Shown here: positions 1-6,881 of the stretch, piece after piece
How the letters are laid out: the number at the start of each line of letters is the position of its first letter
Position numbering within the stretch: the stretch's first letter is position 1
Assembly (NCBI GenBank): GCA_018712435.1
Contig: DVGZ01000011.1
Span: 1-33,248, forward strand
Direction: 5' to 3'
Source: Candidatus Caccousia avicola
GTDB taxonomy: Bacteria; Bacillota; Clostridia; Oscillospirales; Acutalibacteraceae
Length of the DNA stretch: 33,248 bases
Made by a program: the position numbers and the translations under genes
Notes under the pieces: model-generated
What the model was told of the DNA's origin: nothing
Database searches by the model: none
The model's input: the letters and a program-made list of their open reading frames with translations, nothing else

Positions 1-63
1 GCCGGCCGTGACGGGGGAGAGGGGGCGGCAAACCAACGTAGAAAACAAAGCGTGGGGTTCGAA

Positions 64-117
64 GGGGCAAAGCCCCTCGCGAATCTTTGCCTACTTTCTT
101 TTCGCAAAGAAAGTAGG
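64..117. repeat. Intergenic palindromic element (two hairpins)
   Basis: Two adjacent inverted repeats are visible. The first is GGGGC-AAA-GCCCC (64-76). The second has 12-bp arms, CCTACTTTCTTT (90-101) and AAAGAAAGTAGG (106-117), around the loop TCGC. The pattern resembles dispersed palindromic elements of clostridial intergenic DNA, and a related GGGGC-TCT-GCCCC hairpin occurs at 21999-22011 in this window. No long T-run follows the second hairpin, so it is not an obvious terminator. An open frame crosses the region, but its composition and lack of a ribosome binding site argue against coding. Confidence 0.6.
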
Positions 118-167
118 GGCCCGTCGCGGCCGGAGCGACTTGCGCCCCGCCTGCGGCGGTTCGCAGA

Positions 168-295
168 CTGAACTTCAATTTTGCGGCTCTTGCGAACCGG
201 AAAATCAAAGTTCAGCGGCTGAGTGTTATCCGGAAAATCAAAGTTCAGCGGCTGGGTGTTATCCGGAAAATCAAAGTTCAGCAGCTAAGTGCGGA
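168..295. repeat. 33-bp tandem repeat with inverted partner, followed by purine-rich DNA
   Basis: Three head-to-tail units of 33 bp start at 197, 230 and 263. The first two differ at one base and the third decays after about 28 bases. Each begins CCGGAAAATCAAAGTTCAGC. Upstream, 168-186 (starting CTGAACTTCAATTTTG) is close to the reverse complement of that unit, so the array has an imperfect inverted partner. A related CTGAACTGAAATTTTG lies at 31928-31943, suggesting a dispersed intergenic family. Because 33 is a multiple of three, the array stays open in one frame and would encode a PENQSSAA-like repeat, but nothing else supports translation. From 296 to 390 the DNA is purine-rich with no recognisable gene. 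Confidence 0.6.
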
Positions 296-396
296 AAAGA
301 AGCGACAAAGAAAAAATCAAAACAAAATGACAGAAAAAAGAAAAGAGAGAAAAGCGGCAAACGCCGAAAAACCGGCGAAATGACGGGGAAAATCGC

Positions 397-426
397 TTGA
401 CAGGGCGTGCTGGGGTGTGCTATGAT
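397..426 (+). promoter_or_regulatory. Sigma-A promoter for rpmG-secE-nusG
   Basis: Perfect -35 TTGACA (397-402), 18-bp spacer and -10 TATGAT (421-426), preceded by TGTGC, an extended -10. Transcription should start near 433, leaving a leader of about 118 nt before rpmG. The first four bases of the -35 coincide with the stop of a spurious upstream frame. Confidence 0.85.
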
Positions 427-480
427 GTTACTACCTCAGATGGGGGTTCTTTTTTTGCGCCCATTTCGAGGGAGGCTGAA

Positions 481-515
481 GGCTCCGCAGAGGAGCCCGG
501 GAAGCAACCGCTTCC
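481..515 (+). promoter_or_regulatory. Tandem hairpins in the rpmG leader
   Basis: Two consecutive hairpins lie in the 5' leader: GGCTCC-GCAGA-GGAGCC (481-497) and GGAAGC-AACC-GCTTCC (500-515). A short T-run (521-526) follows after TGAAAA, which is too far for a classical intrinsic terminator. Possible roles are leader stabilisation or weak attenuation. I do not recognise a named ribosomal leader family here. Confidence 0.4.
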
Positions 516-550
516 TGAAAATTTTTCCGTATCACGGGAGGTGCCGTCAC

Positions 551-700
551 ATGAGAGTGAAAGTCGTAATGGCCTGCACAGAGTGCAAACAGCGCAACTA
601 CAACACCAAGAAGAACAAGAAGAACGATCCGGACCGTCTTGAGATGAACAAGTACTGCCGTTTCTGCAGAAAGCACACGCTTCACAGAGAGACGAAGTAA
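551..700 (+). CDS. rpmG: 50S ribosomal protein L33
   Basis: A 49-residue protein of the large ribosomal subunit. Two CxxC pairs (CTEC near residues 9-12 and CRFC near 36-39) form the zinc ribbon of the zinc-binding C+ form of L33. The open frame extends upstream to 407, but the ATG at 551 is the right start: GGGAGG sits at 537-542, 8 nt before it, and the protein then has normal L33 length. It is the first gene after the promoter at 397 and is followed 21 nt later by secE, the classic Gram-positive rpmG-secE-nusG order. The identification is secure. Confidence 0.97.
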   Translation: MRVKVVMACTECKQRNYNTKKNKKNDPDRLEMNKYCRFCRKHTLHRETK

Positions 701-721
701 TCCGGACGGAGGGAAAAGCGA

Positions 722-994
722 ATGGCTGACACTGAGAAGAAGATCGCGCCGGAGAAAAAGGCTTCTCCTGAGAAAAAGGACAAGAAGCCCGGCAAGTTCT
801 CCGCCTCGGTCAAGAACGCCGGGAAATTTTTCCGCGATGTCAAGAGCGAGATCAAAAAGATCGTGTGGCCCACTCCGAAGTCGGTGTTCAAGAATACCGG
901 CGTCGTGCTGGTGGCCATCATCATCAGCGGAATTTTCATTTCCGGTCTCGACTCCATTTTCCTCGCCCTGCTCGGCCTTGTCATGAACGTCTGA
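722..994 (+). CDS. secE: Preprotein translocase subunit SecE
   Basis: A 90-residue single-span component of the SecYEG protein export channel in the cytoplasmic membrane. The first 30 residues are a Lys/Glu/Pro-rich cytoplasmic tail. An amphipathic helix follows, containing the conserved VWPTPKSV stretch (around 49-56) that contacts SecY, and then one hydrophobic segment at roughly 61-86. Length and layout match the short Gram-positive SecE. GGAGGG lies about 8 nt before the start codon. It sits between rpmG and nusG and is presumably co-transcribed from the 397 promoter. Confidence 0.96.
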   Translation: MADTEKKIAPEKKASPEKKDKKPGKFSASVKNAGKFFRDVKSEIKKIVWPTPKSVFKNTGVVLVAIIISGIFISGLDSIFLALLGLVMNV

Positions 995-1031
995 TCGCCT
1001 GCATGCGTACAGACAGAGCGGAGGGGTGAAA

Positions 1032-1553
1032 ATGCCTGAGGAAGCAAAGTGGTATGTTGTCCACACCTATTCGGGGTACGAAAACAAGGTCGCGTCAAAC
1101 CTCGAAAAAACCGTGGAAAACCGTAACCTGCACGATCTGATTCCGGAGATCAAGGTGCCGACGGAAACCGTCACCGAGATCAAGGACAACAAGAAGCGTG
1201 AAGTGGAGCGGAAAATTTTCCCCGGATATGTACTGGTAAAAATGATCCTGACCGACGAATCCTGGTATGTGGTGCGCAACATCCGCGGCTGCACAGGCTT
1301 TGTCGGCCCGTCCTCCAAGCCGATCCCGCTGACCGATGAGGAAGTGGCAAAGCTCGGCGTGGAGACCAAGCAGGTGGAGGTTTCCTACGGCGTGGGCGAC
1401 AGCGTCCACATCACCGGCGGCCCGCTCGAGGGCTTTGTCGGAACCGTCACGGAGATCGACTCCGAAAAGAACCGTGTGCGCGTGACCGTGTCGATGTTCG
1501 GCAGGGAAACTCCCGTCGAGCTCGAACTGGATCAGGCCGAACCGGTCGAATGA
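1032..1553 (+). CDS. nusG: Transcription elongation/antitermination factor NusG
   Basis: A 173-residue NusG. The N-terminal NGN domain (about 1-105) opens with the conserved KWYVVHTYSGYENKV region and contains the FPGYVLVKM core. The C-terminal KOW domain (about 118-173) contains GDSVHITGGPLEGFVG. The protein binds RNA polymerase and modulates pausing and termination, and it couples transcription to other factors. A GTG at 1026 is also in frame, but it overlaps the Shine-Dalgarno run GGAGGGG (1020-1026), so the ATG at 1032 is the better start. It ends 134 nt before rplK, in a spacer that carries an L1-binding-like site. Confidence 0.97.
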   Translation: MPEEAKWYVVHTYSGYENKVASNLEKTVENRNLHDLIPEIKVPTETVTEIKDNKKREVERKIFPGYVLVKMILTDESWYVVRNIRGCTGFVGPSSKPIPLTDEEVAKLGVETKQVEVSYGVGDSVHITGGPLEGFVGTVTEIDSEKNRVRVTVSMFGRETPVELELDQAEPVE

Positions 1554-1599
1554 TTTTATTGTTCGCATAATATCGCGGGAAATCCGCTGTATTAGAGAG

Positions 1600-1666
1600 A
1601 GGGGCTTCATCCCCTTGTGGGAGGAACGGGCACAATCCTTACGCGGCCCGCTCCGCCAGCTACCAC
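1600..1666 (+). promoter_or_regulatory. Ribosomal protein L1 binding-site mimic upstream of rplK
   Basis: The leader contains GTGGGAGGAAC (1617-1627) and TACCAC (1661-1666). Their GTGG and CCAC parts pair, with further stems between them (CGGGC 1627-1631 with GCCCG 1646-1650). The 23S rRNA L1-binding region has the same paired strands, GGUGGGAGG and UACCACC. L1 is known to repress the L11-L1 operon through mRNA that imitates its rRNA site, so this is a translational operator candidate. A small hairpin, AGGGG-CTTCAT-CCCCT (1600-1615), precedes it. Confidence 0.65.
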
Positions 1667-1687
1667 GAATTTTGGAGGTGCAGAAAA

Positions 1688-2113
1688 ATGGCTCAGAAGG
1701 TAACGGGCTTTATCAAGCTTCAGATACCTGCAGGAAAAGCTACCCCGGCGCCCCCTGTTGGACCGGCACTCGGCCAGCACGGCGTCAACATCATGGCGTT
1801 CACGAAGGAATTCAACGAGCGCACGAAGAACGACGCGGGACTTATCATCCCCGTGGTGATTACCGTCTACGCGGATCGTTCCTTCACGTTCATCACCAAG
1901 ACCCCTCCGGCTGCTGTCCTGATCAAGAAGGCATGCGGCATTGAGAGCGGCTCCGGTGCGCCGAACAAGACGAAGGTTGCTAAGATTACCCGTGAGCAGG
2001 TCAAGAAAATTGCCGAACAGAAGATGCCCGACCTCAACGCCGCGACCATCGAGACCGCGATGAGCATGATCGCCGGTACGGCTCGCAGCATGGGCATCGA
2101 AGTCGTAGATTGA
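1688..2113 (+). CDS. rplK: 50S ribosomal protein L11
   Basis: A 141-residue L11, normal length. The N-terminal domain begins at the conserved [20 protein letters not shown] stretch, which is rich in the prolines that form the thiostrepton/EF-G contact. The C-terminal RNA-binding domain includes [17 protein letters not shown] and ends in SMGIEV. The protein binds the GTPase-associated centre of 23S rRNA. The ATG is preceded by GGAGGTG (1674-1680). It lies between two L1-site-like RNA motifs, implying control by the product of the next gene, rplA. Confidence 0.98.
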   Translation: MAQKVTGFIKLQIPAGKATPAPPVGPALGQHGVNIMAFTKEFNERTKNDAGLIIPVVITVYADRSFTFITKTPPAAVLIKKACGIESGSGAPNKTKVAKITREQVKKIAEQKMPDLNAATIETAMSMIAGTARSMGIEVVD

Positions 2114-2120
2114 TCACCCG

Positions 2121-2151
2121 GGTGGGAGGAACACCAAATCCGATTTACCAC
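2121..2151 (+). promoter_or_regulatory. Second L1 binding-site mimic, between rplK and rplA
   Basis: GGTGGGAGG (2121-2129) and TACCAC (2146-2151) repeat the strand pair seen upstream of rplK, here separated by only 16 nt. GTGG pairs with CCAC, leaving the GAGG side unpaired as in 23S rRNA. The motif ends just before the rplA ribosome binding site (AGGGAGG near 2156-2162), so L1 bound here could directly block rplA translation. Confidence 0.65.
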
Positions 2152-2169
2152 TTATAGGGAGGAAAACCA

Positions 2170-2862
2170 ATGAAACACGGTAAGAAATATGTCGATGGCG
2201 CAAAGCTCATCGACCGCAGCAAGCTGTACGATGTGAATGAGGCCCTCGACCTGTGCGTCAAGACCGGCACCGCCAAGTTTGACGAGACGGTTGAGGTGCA
2301 TGTGAAGCTGGGCGTCGACAGCCGCCACGCTGACCAGCAGGTCCGCGGCGCTATCGTCCTGCCCAACGGCACCGGCAAAACGGTGCGCGTCCTCGCGATC
2401 TGCAAGGGCGACGCCGCGAAGGACGCCGAGGCCGCAGGCGCTGAGTTTGTCGGCGCGGAGGACATGATCCAGAAGATCCAGAATGAAAACTGGATGGATT
2501 TCGACGTCCTCATCACCACCCCGGACATGATGGGCCTGGTTGGCCGTCTCGGTAAGGTCCTCGGTCCCCGCGGCCTGATGCCGAACCCGAAGGCCGGCAC
2601 CGTGACCCGCGAGATCGGCAAGGCAATTGCCGACGCGAAGGCCGGTAAGATCGAGTATCGTCTCGACAAGACCAACATCATCCACTGCGTCATCGGCAAG
2701 GTTTCCTTCGGCACCGAGAAGCTGCAGGAGAACTTCGACGCTCTGCTCGGCGCTATCGTGAAGGCCAAGCCCGCCGCCAGCAAGGGCCAGTATATCCGTT
2801 CCTGCGTCGTCGCCTCCACCATGGGCCCCGGCGTGCGCATCAACCCCAGCAAGGTCGGCTGA
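2170..2862 (+). CDS. rplA: 50S ribosomal protein L1
   Basis: A 230-residue L1, full length. It carries the conserved core [20 protein letters not shown] (residues 127-146) and the C-terminal GPGVRINP signature. L1 forms the mobile stalk at the ribosomal E site and also acts as a translational repressor of its own operon. AGGGAGGAAAACCA gives a good ribosome binding site before the ATG. Two candidate target sites are present upstream (1617-1666 and 2121-2151). The gene is followed by a separate strong promoter for rplJL. Confidence 0.98.
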   Translation: MKHGKKYVDGAKLIDRSKLYDVNEALDLCVKTGTAKFDETVEVHVKLGVDSRHADQQVRGAIVLPNGTGKTVRVLAICKGDAAKDAEAAGAEFVGAEDMIQKIQNENWMDFDVLITTPDMMGLVGRLGKVLGPRGLMPNPKAGTVTREIGKAIADAKAGKIEYRLDKTNIIHCVIGKVSFGTEKLQENFDALLGAIVKAKPAASKGQYIRSCVVASTMGPGVRINPSKVG

Positions 2863-2878
2863 TTTTCGTCCGATCCCC

Positions 2879-2907
2879 TTGACAGGCGCATCTGCCTGTG
2901 ATATAAT
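2879..2907 (+). promoter_or_regulatory. Very strong promoter for rplJ-rplL
   Basis: Both hexamers are perfect: TTGACA (2879-2884), a 17-bp spacer, and TATAAT (2902-2907) preceded by TGTGA, an extended -10. Transcription should begin around 2914. It lies about 20 nt after the rplA stop, so rplJL can be transcribed independently of rplKA. Confidence 0.92.
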
Positions 2908-2913
2908 AATCAA

Positions 2914-3043
2914 GCTGTTTTATTCAAAGACAGCAGGCGCAGTATGCGTAATCGGGTTTTCCCAGCCTGCCGAGGATAGAGCGACGAGAATCATTGCTTT
3001 GGTTTCTTACGCCCTTCCCGCGGTATGTGGGAAGGGCTTTTTT
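2914..3043 (+). ncRNA. L10-type ribosomal protein leader
   Basis: The 187-nt leader of rplJL contains the pair GCAGGC (2933-2938) with GCCTGC (2965-2970), the latter followed by CGAGG. This is the arrangement typical of the bacterial L10 leader, where the L10-L7/L12 complex binds its own mRNA. An intrinsic terminator closes the element at 3011-3043, so regulation is probably transcriptional attenuation as proposed for Firmicutes. I assign the family from motif and position; a covariance search would confirm it. Confidence 0.75.
3011..3043 (+). terminator. Intrinsic terminator inside the rplJL leader
   Basis: A 9-bp perfect stem, GCCCTTCCC (3011-3019) with GGGAAGGGC (3029-3037), is followed directly by six T. 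It is 58 nt before rplJ and downstream of the promoter, so it must be conditional, consistent with an attenuator. Confidence 0.85.
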
Positions 3044-3100
3044 GATTGCGTCATCCCAAAATCCGATGGGATTGATTCCTGTATGTGGAGGTGAAACAAA

Positions 3101-3637
3101 TTGCCTAGCGAGAAAATTCTGGAACAGAAAAAGCAGCAGGTAGCCGAGCTGTCCGCCGCTTTGAAGGAGTCCTGCACCGGCGTGATTGTCAACTACAAGG
3201 GCATCAACGTCGCGGACGACACCAAGCTGCGTAAGCAGCTTCGCGAAGCCGGCAGCACCTATAAGGTTGTCAAGAACACGATGCTCAAGCGCGCGCTTGA
3301 GGATGCGGGTATCACGGGCCTTGACCATGTCCTGGAGGGCACCACCGCCATCGCGTACAATAAGGAGGACTATGTCGCCAGCGCGAAGATCCTCTCCGAG
3401 TTTGCGGAGAAGAATAAGAACTTCGAGCTCAAGGCAGGCTTTGTCGACGGTAACGTCCTCGACGCCAACGGCGTCAAGGAGCTGGCAGAGCTCCCGCCGA
3501 AGGAGGTCCTCGTGGCCAAGGCTCTGGGCGGCTTGAACGCTCCGATTACCGGCTTTGTCACCGTGCTCAACGGCACGCTCAAGGGTCTGGTGGTCGCGCT
3601 CAACGCCATCGCAGAGAAGCAGGGCGCGCAGGCATAA
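3101..3637 (+). CDS. rplJ: 50S ribosomal protein L10
   Basis: A 178-residue L10, the base of the ribosomal stalk that carries L7/L12 dimers. The N-terminal rRNA-binding region is followed by the characteristic NTMLKRALE stretch (around 59-67) and a C-terminal helix that binds L7/L12. The start is TTG at 3101, placed 9 nt after GGAGG (3087-3091); no suitable ATG is nearby. TTG starts are inefficient, so together with the leader attenuator it may tune the L10:L12 ratio. rplL follows after 66 nt. Confidence 0.97.
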   Translation: MPSEKILEQKKQQVAELSAALKESCTGVIVNYKGINVADDTKLRKQLREAGSTYKVVKNTMLKRALEDAGITGLDHVLEGTTAIAYNKEDYVASAKILSEFAEKNKNFELKAGFVDGNVLDANGVKELAELPPKEVLVAKALGGLNAPITGFVTVLNGTLKGLVVALNAIAEKQGAQA

Positions 3638-3703
3638 GCCTCACGCAGCCCGCACAAAAGTATCATTCCTTTAAAAATTTTAAAATAACGGAGGTTTCCA
3701 GCC

Positions 3704-4081
3704 ATGTCTGATAAGGTTGTTAAGCTGATTGAAGATGTTAAGTCCCTGACCGTTCTCGAGCTCTCCGAGCTCGTTAAGGCTCTCGAGGAAGAGTTCGGCG
3801 TTTCCGCCGCTGCTCCGGTTGCTGTTGCTGCTGCTCCGGCCGCTGCTGCTGCTCCGGCTGCTGAGGAGAAGACCGAGTTCGACGTAATCCTGAAGTCCGC
3901 TGGCGCCAACAAGATCCAGGTCATCAAGGTTGTCCGCGAGCTGACCGGCCTGGGCCTGAAGGAAGCCAAGGCTGTTGTTGACGAGGCTCCGAAGCCGGTC
4001 AAGGAAGGCGTTTCCAAGGACGACGCCGAGGCCATGAAGGCTAAGCTGACCGAGGCTGGCGCTGAGGTTGAGCTGAAGTAA
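3704..4081 (+). CDS. rplL: 50S ribosomal protein L7/L12
   Basis: A 125-residue stalk protein that recruits and stimulates translational GTPases. It has an N-terminal dimerisation and L10-binding domain (about 1-33), an Ala/Pro/Val-rich hinge (about 34-55), and a C-terminal domain with the conserved [20 protein letters not shown] face (70-89). A good AACGGAGG site precedes the ATG. The hinge and first domain favour GCT and GTT codons, in contrast to the C-ending codons of most genes here, as expected for a very highly expressed gene. It ends the ribosomal block just before a strong terminator. Confidence 0.98.
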   Translation: MSDKVVKLIEDVKSLTVLELSELVKALEEEFGVSAAAPVAVAAAPAAAAAPAAEEKTEFDVILKSAGANKIQVIKVVRELTGLGLKEAKAVVDEAPKPVKEGVSKDDAEAMKAKLTEAGAEVELK

Positions 4082-4110
4082 GTTCACCCCCCATTTTTCA
4101 AAAAAGCCCG

Positions 4111-4148
4111 AAAAATCCGCTGTTCCGCAAGGGACAGCGGATTTTTTT
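4111..4148 (+). terminator. Intrinsic terminator after rplL
   Basis: A 16-bp stem (4111-4126 with 4131-4146, one G-U pair) is capped by a GCAA tetraloop and runs into a T7 tract (4142-4148). Confidence 0.93.
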
Positions 4149-4226
4149 GTTTGCGTTTGCAATCAGACTATCCTCGCTGCCGGGCCAGCTTTTTTCGCTC
4201 CGCCGCGCGGGCTGTGGGCGGGGCTA

Positions 4227-4256
4227 TGGACAATCGGGGGAGTTTTGTGGTATCAT
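4227..4256 (+). promoter_or_regulatory. Promoter for the hydroxyacid dehydrogenase gene
   Basis: TGGACA (4227-4232), 18-bp spacer and TATCAT (4251-4256), with TGTGG forming an extended -10. The start would be near 4263, giving an 86-nt leader. Confidence 0.7.
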
Positions 4257-4348
4257 CCAAACGGATGTACCTTCCCTTCATGAGAGAAAAACTGGACGCG
4301 TGCCGAAGCTTTCTCAGGGGAACGGAAGGGAGAAAGGGAGAATCAGCC

Positions 4349-5308
4349 ATGAAAATTGTCATTTTGGATGGATACACGGAGAATCCCGGCGACCTGAGCT
4401 GGGAAGGCTTTGAGAAGCTGGGCGAGGTTCGGATCTACGATCGCACGCCGCACGATCCGGCGGTGATTGTGGAGCGGATCGGGAACGCGGAAGCGGTCAT
4501 CACAAACAAAACGCCGCTGACGGCGGAGACGCTCGCGCTCTGCCCGTCGGTGCAATACATCGGCGTGCTGGCCACCGGCTACAACATTGTGGACACGGCC
4601 GCGGCGGCGGAGCGGGAGATCCCCGTTTGCAACATCCCGTCCTACTGCGCGGAGAGCGTGGCGCAGCTTACCTTTGCGCTCCTGCTGGAAATCTGCCATC
4701 ATGCCGGGCATCACAGCGACGCGGTGCATGCCGGAAAATGGAGCAGCAGCATTGATTTCTGTTTCTGGGATTTCCCTCTGATCGAGCTTATGGGGAAAAC
4801 GATGGGGATTGTCGGTTATGGCCGAATCGGCAAGGCGACGGCGAAGATTGCGTCGGCCTTCGGCATGAAGGTGCTTGCCTACAGCCGCCATATGCCGGAG
4901 ACGGGGGACGGAGTCGTGGAATTTGTCTCCCTGCCGGAGCTTTTGGCCCAGTCCGACGTGGTATCGCTGCACTGCCCGCTGAACGCGGAGAGCGAAAAAC
5001 TGATCAACGAGGAAGCCTTGCGTCAGATGAAGGACGGGGCGATCCTCCTCAACACCTCGCGCGGCGGGCTGCTGGATGAAGCGGCCGTCGCCGCCGCGCT
5101 GAAAACAGGCAAGCTGTACGCGGCGGGCGTCGATGTGGTTTCGGTGGAGCCGGTTTCGGAACAGAACCCGCTCCTCGGCGCGGAGAACTGCATCATCACG
5201 CCGCATATCGCATGGGCGCCGAAGGACTGCCGGATCCGTCTCATGGATATGGCCGTGGAGAATCTGCGCAGCTTCCTGGAGGGAAAAACCATCAACCGGG
5301 TGAACTGA
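4349..5308 (+). CDS. D-2-hydroxyacid dehydrogenase (glycerate dehydrogenase-like)
   Basis: A 319-residue NAD(P)-dependent D-isomer 2-hydroxyacid dehydrogenase that interconverts 2-keto and D-2-hydroxy acids in the cytoplasm. The Rossmann motif GYGRIG is at 156-161. The catalytic triad of the family is visible as Arg238 (NTSRGG), Glu267 (SVEP) and His286 (TPHIAWAP). The TPHIAWAP ending resembles hydroxypyruvate/glycerate dehydrogenases, but substrate cannot be fixed from sequence. The frame is open from 4151, but the promoter at 4227-4256 starts transcription inside that extension and GGGAG lies 9 nt before ATG 4349. It appears monocistronic, between its own promoter and a terminator. Confidence 0.92.
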   Translation: MKIVILDGYTENPGDLSWEGFEKLGEVRIYDRTPHDPAVIVERIGNAEAVITNKTPLTAETLALCPSVQYIGVLATGYNIVDTAAAAEREIPVCNIPSYCAESVAQLTFALLLEICHHAGHHSDAVHAGKWSSSIDFCFWDFPLIELMGKTMGIVGYGRIGKATAKIASAFGMKVLAYSRHMPETGDGVVEFVSLPELLAQSDVVSLHCPLNAESEKLINEEALRQMKDGAILLNTSRGGLLDEAAVAAALKTGKLYAAGVDVVSVEPVSEQNPLLGAENCIITPHIAWAPKDCRIRLMDMAVENLRSFLEGKTINRVN

Positions 5309-5340
5309 CCGGCGAAAAAACAGACATGCATCCAACAGAA

Positions 5341-5387
5341 AACCGGGAGCTTTCGAGTTTTGCAGCTCGAAAGCTCCCGGTTTTTTT
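5341..5387. terminator. Terminator after the dehydrogenase, possibly bidirectional
   Basis: A perfect 17-bp stem (5341-5357 with 5366-5382) and an 8-nt loop are followed on the plus strand by T7. In the other direction the stem is followed by four T, so it may also stop transcripts of the convergent LacI-family gene. Confidence 0.92.
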
Positions 5388-5473
5388 GTGTGGATGGGTT
5401 CAGCAGGTTTCGCAGCGGGCGCGGAAGGAGGGATCGTATTTGGCGAGAACCTCCTTCTTTGTCATAAAGGAAC

Positions 5474-6502
5474 TTATGCGTCGTCCGCCAGCGTGCCGCG
5501 GAACAGAACGTCCGAGCGCACATAGCTGATTTCCTGCGCCACGCCGGGATGCTCCAGCAGGAACAGAATTTTGCTGGCCAGACGCGCGCCGAGCGTTTTG
5601 GGGCGCACATCCACGGTAGTGATGCGCTTGGCAACGTTGAGGTACTCAGCGTTGTTGTCGAAGCCCGTCAGCACGATGCGCCCCTCGGGATCGCTGCCGT
5701 GCTCCTCAAAATAGCGCTGGATAAAGTGGGCGATGTAATCGCTGACGCAGACGAAGCCGTCCGGCAGAGAGGGAAGATTTTCGAGGAACTGGCTGATCTC
5801 CTCATAGTGCGTGCGCAGTCCCAGCGATCCGGTGAGGCACAGCGCGGGATCCGGGGTCAGACCGCGCTCGGAGAAGGCGTCCAGAAAGCCCTGGTAACGG
5901 TCGGTGTTGGTCTGCGCGTAGCCGACGTCGCCCAGAAATCCCAGCCGGGCATAGCCCCTGTCCAGCAGGCGGCCGGTGATTTCATGGATCGGCCCGCGCC
6001 CTTCGATCAGCAGAAGATCGCCGTCCAGCTCCCCGAACGGCAGCGAAGGGATGGTATCCAGATAGACCTTCGGCAGAGGGAGATCGGCCAGAAGCTGCAA
6101 AATGGGCGGGGCGTACACGTTGAGCACCACCACGCCCTCCACCGATCCGTCGGACAGGCTGGAGGGAAGGGAATAGCCTTCCTTCCAGGAAGTGGGTAAA
6201 TAAGTATACATCAAGTTAACACCGCGGGAGGAGAGATCCTTGGCCATCTGATGGATGATCTTCATCCAGAACAGGGAGGATTCCGGGCGGCAGACCGCCA
6301 CGGCCACACTGCGCCGGTGGATCGTTTCCGGCACGGCGGAGGAGGGGGATTCGGGCGGCAGATAACCGAGCTCCCGGGCTTTTTCCCAGATTTGATGGCG
6401 CAGAAGATCCGAGACGCCGGGGCGGTTGTTCAATACTTTCCATACGGAAACGCGGGATGTGGACAAAGCGTCTGCAATATCCTGCATGGTTGGTTTGCAC
6501 AT
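5474..6502 (-). CDS. LacI-family transcriptional regulator
   Basis: A 342-residue regulator. The N-terminal LacI helix-turn-helix covers about residues 5-50, with TMQDIADALSTSRVSVWKVL and the hinge-proximal ARELGY. It is followed by a periplasmic-binding-protein-like effector domain with FDNN and VDVRPKTLG near the end. The frame is open further upstream, but ATG 6502 has a strong GGAGG 9 nt before it and gives normal family length. It is divergent from the sugar transport/hydrolase operon beginning at 6882, so it most likely senses an imported or processed sugar and controls that operon and itself. Candidate operators are the GTTAAC palindromes at 6614-6825. The effector is unknown. Confidence 0.93.
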   Translation of the reverse strand: MCKPTMQDIADALSTSRVSVWKVLNNRPGVSDLLRHQIWEKARELGYLPPESPSSAVPETIHRRSVAVAVCRPESSLFWMKIIHQMAKDLSSRGVNLMYTYLPTSWKEGYSLPSSLSDGSVEGVVVLNVYAPPILQLLADLPLPKVYLDTIPSLPFGELDGDLLLIEGRGPIHEITGRLLDRGYARLGFLGDVGYAQTNTDRYQGFLDAFSERGLTPDPALCLTGSLGLRTHYEEISQFLENLPSLPDGFVCVSDYIAHFIQRYFEEHGSDPEGRIVLTGFDNNAEYLNVAKRITTVDVRPKTLGARLASKILFLLEHPGVAQEISYVRSDVLFRGTLADDA

Positions 6503-6577
6503 GGGTGGCGACCTCCGTCCAATTGGTTTCATCTTGTCTCTTTTCCTTTTTTGAGGGAGAGAAAAGGGGACGTTTCT

Positions 6578-6606
6578 ATTATACTGCTTTAGGAGAAAAA
6601 AGGCAA
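6578..6606 (-). promoter_or_regulatory. Promoter of the LacI-family gene
   Basis: Read on the minus strand: TTGCCT (6606-6601), 17-bp spacer, perfect TATAAT (6583-6578). Transcription would begin near 6571. Two GTTAAC palindromes lie directly upstream of the -35. Confidence 0.7.
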
Positions 6607-6611
6607 TATCC

Positions 6612-6631
6612 TTGTTAACATTTGTTAACAT
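6612..6631. promoter_or_regulatory. Tandem GTTAAC palindromes (candidate LacI-family operator pair)
   Basis: A perfect 10-bp tandem repeat TTGTTAACAT (6612-6621 and 6622-6631), each containing the palindrome GTTAAC (6614-6619, 6624-6629). The centres are one helical turn apart, just upstream of the regulator's -35 box. A pair of similar sites flanks the divergent promoter. Operator function is inferred. Confidence 0.55.
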
Positions 6632-6753
6632 TTGTCATTTTGCGTTTTTTGCTGACCAAAAGGCTTTTTGAGCAATTAAACCATATTTTTTCAAGGCTAA
6701 AAAATATTTTTACACGATAGGTGACAGAACTAAAAAATGATTTGGTTTTGCAG

Positions 6754-6782
6754 TTGACAAATTGTGCAAATAGTGTTAGTGT
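6754..6782 (+). promoter_or_regulatory. Promoter of the glycan transport and hydrolase operon
   Basis: Perfect -35 TTGACA (6754-6759) and, 17 bp on, a weak -10 TAGTGT (6777-6782) inside a TAGTGT repeat. A perfect -35 with a poor -10 is compatible with a regulated promoter. The deduced start near 6789 falls on a GTTAAC palindrome. The whole 6503-6881 gap is AT-rich and otherwise non-coding. Confidence 0.55.
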
Positions 6783-6785
6783 TAG

Positions 6786-6825
6786 GTTAACAAATAAAAA
6801 CAACTGTCGGTTTCATTTTGTTAAC
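6786..6825. promoter_or_regulatory. Two GTTAAC palindromes at the operon start (candidate operators)
   Basis: GTTAAC occurs at 6786-6791, overlapping the expected transcription start, and at 6820-6825, about 30 nt into the leader. Their centre lies about 184 bp from the pair at 6612-6631, a distance that would allow DNA looping. The shared pattern resembles TTGTTAACAA, the palindromic style of LacI-family operators. Confidence 0.5.
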
Positions 6826-6881
6826 TCGTATTAAATTCATTTAACATCAAGGCCGCACAGGTTGTTGAAAGGAGCGCGCTC

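Noticed and set aside
55-85. tRNA T-arm-like GGTTCGAA near 57
   Set aside because: No acceptor, D-arm or anticodon arm can be folded around it.
197-295. Possible CRISPR array
   Set aside because: The 33-bp units are directly adjacent with no spacers, there are only three, and no cas genes are present.
8-400. A 130-codon frame spanning the tandem repeats, with PENQSSAA-like peptide repeats
   Set aside because: The repeat stays open because its 33-bp unit is a multiple of three. There is no clear ribosome binding site, the frame crosses a strong hairpin, and the tail is purine-rich low complexity.
5212-5529. A plus-strand frame crossing the dehydrogenase terminator, with GGAGG before a TTG near 5440
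   Set aside because: It is interrupted by a strong terminator and overlaps the end of the LacI-family gene. The short product has no recognisable features.
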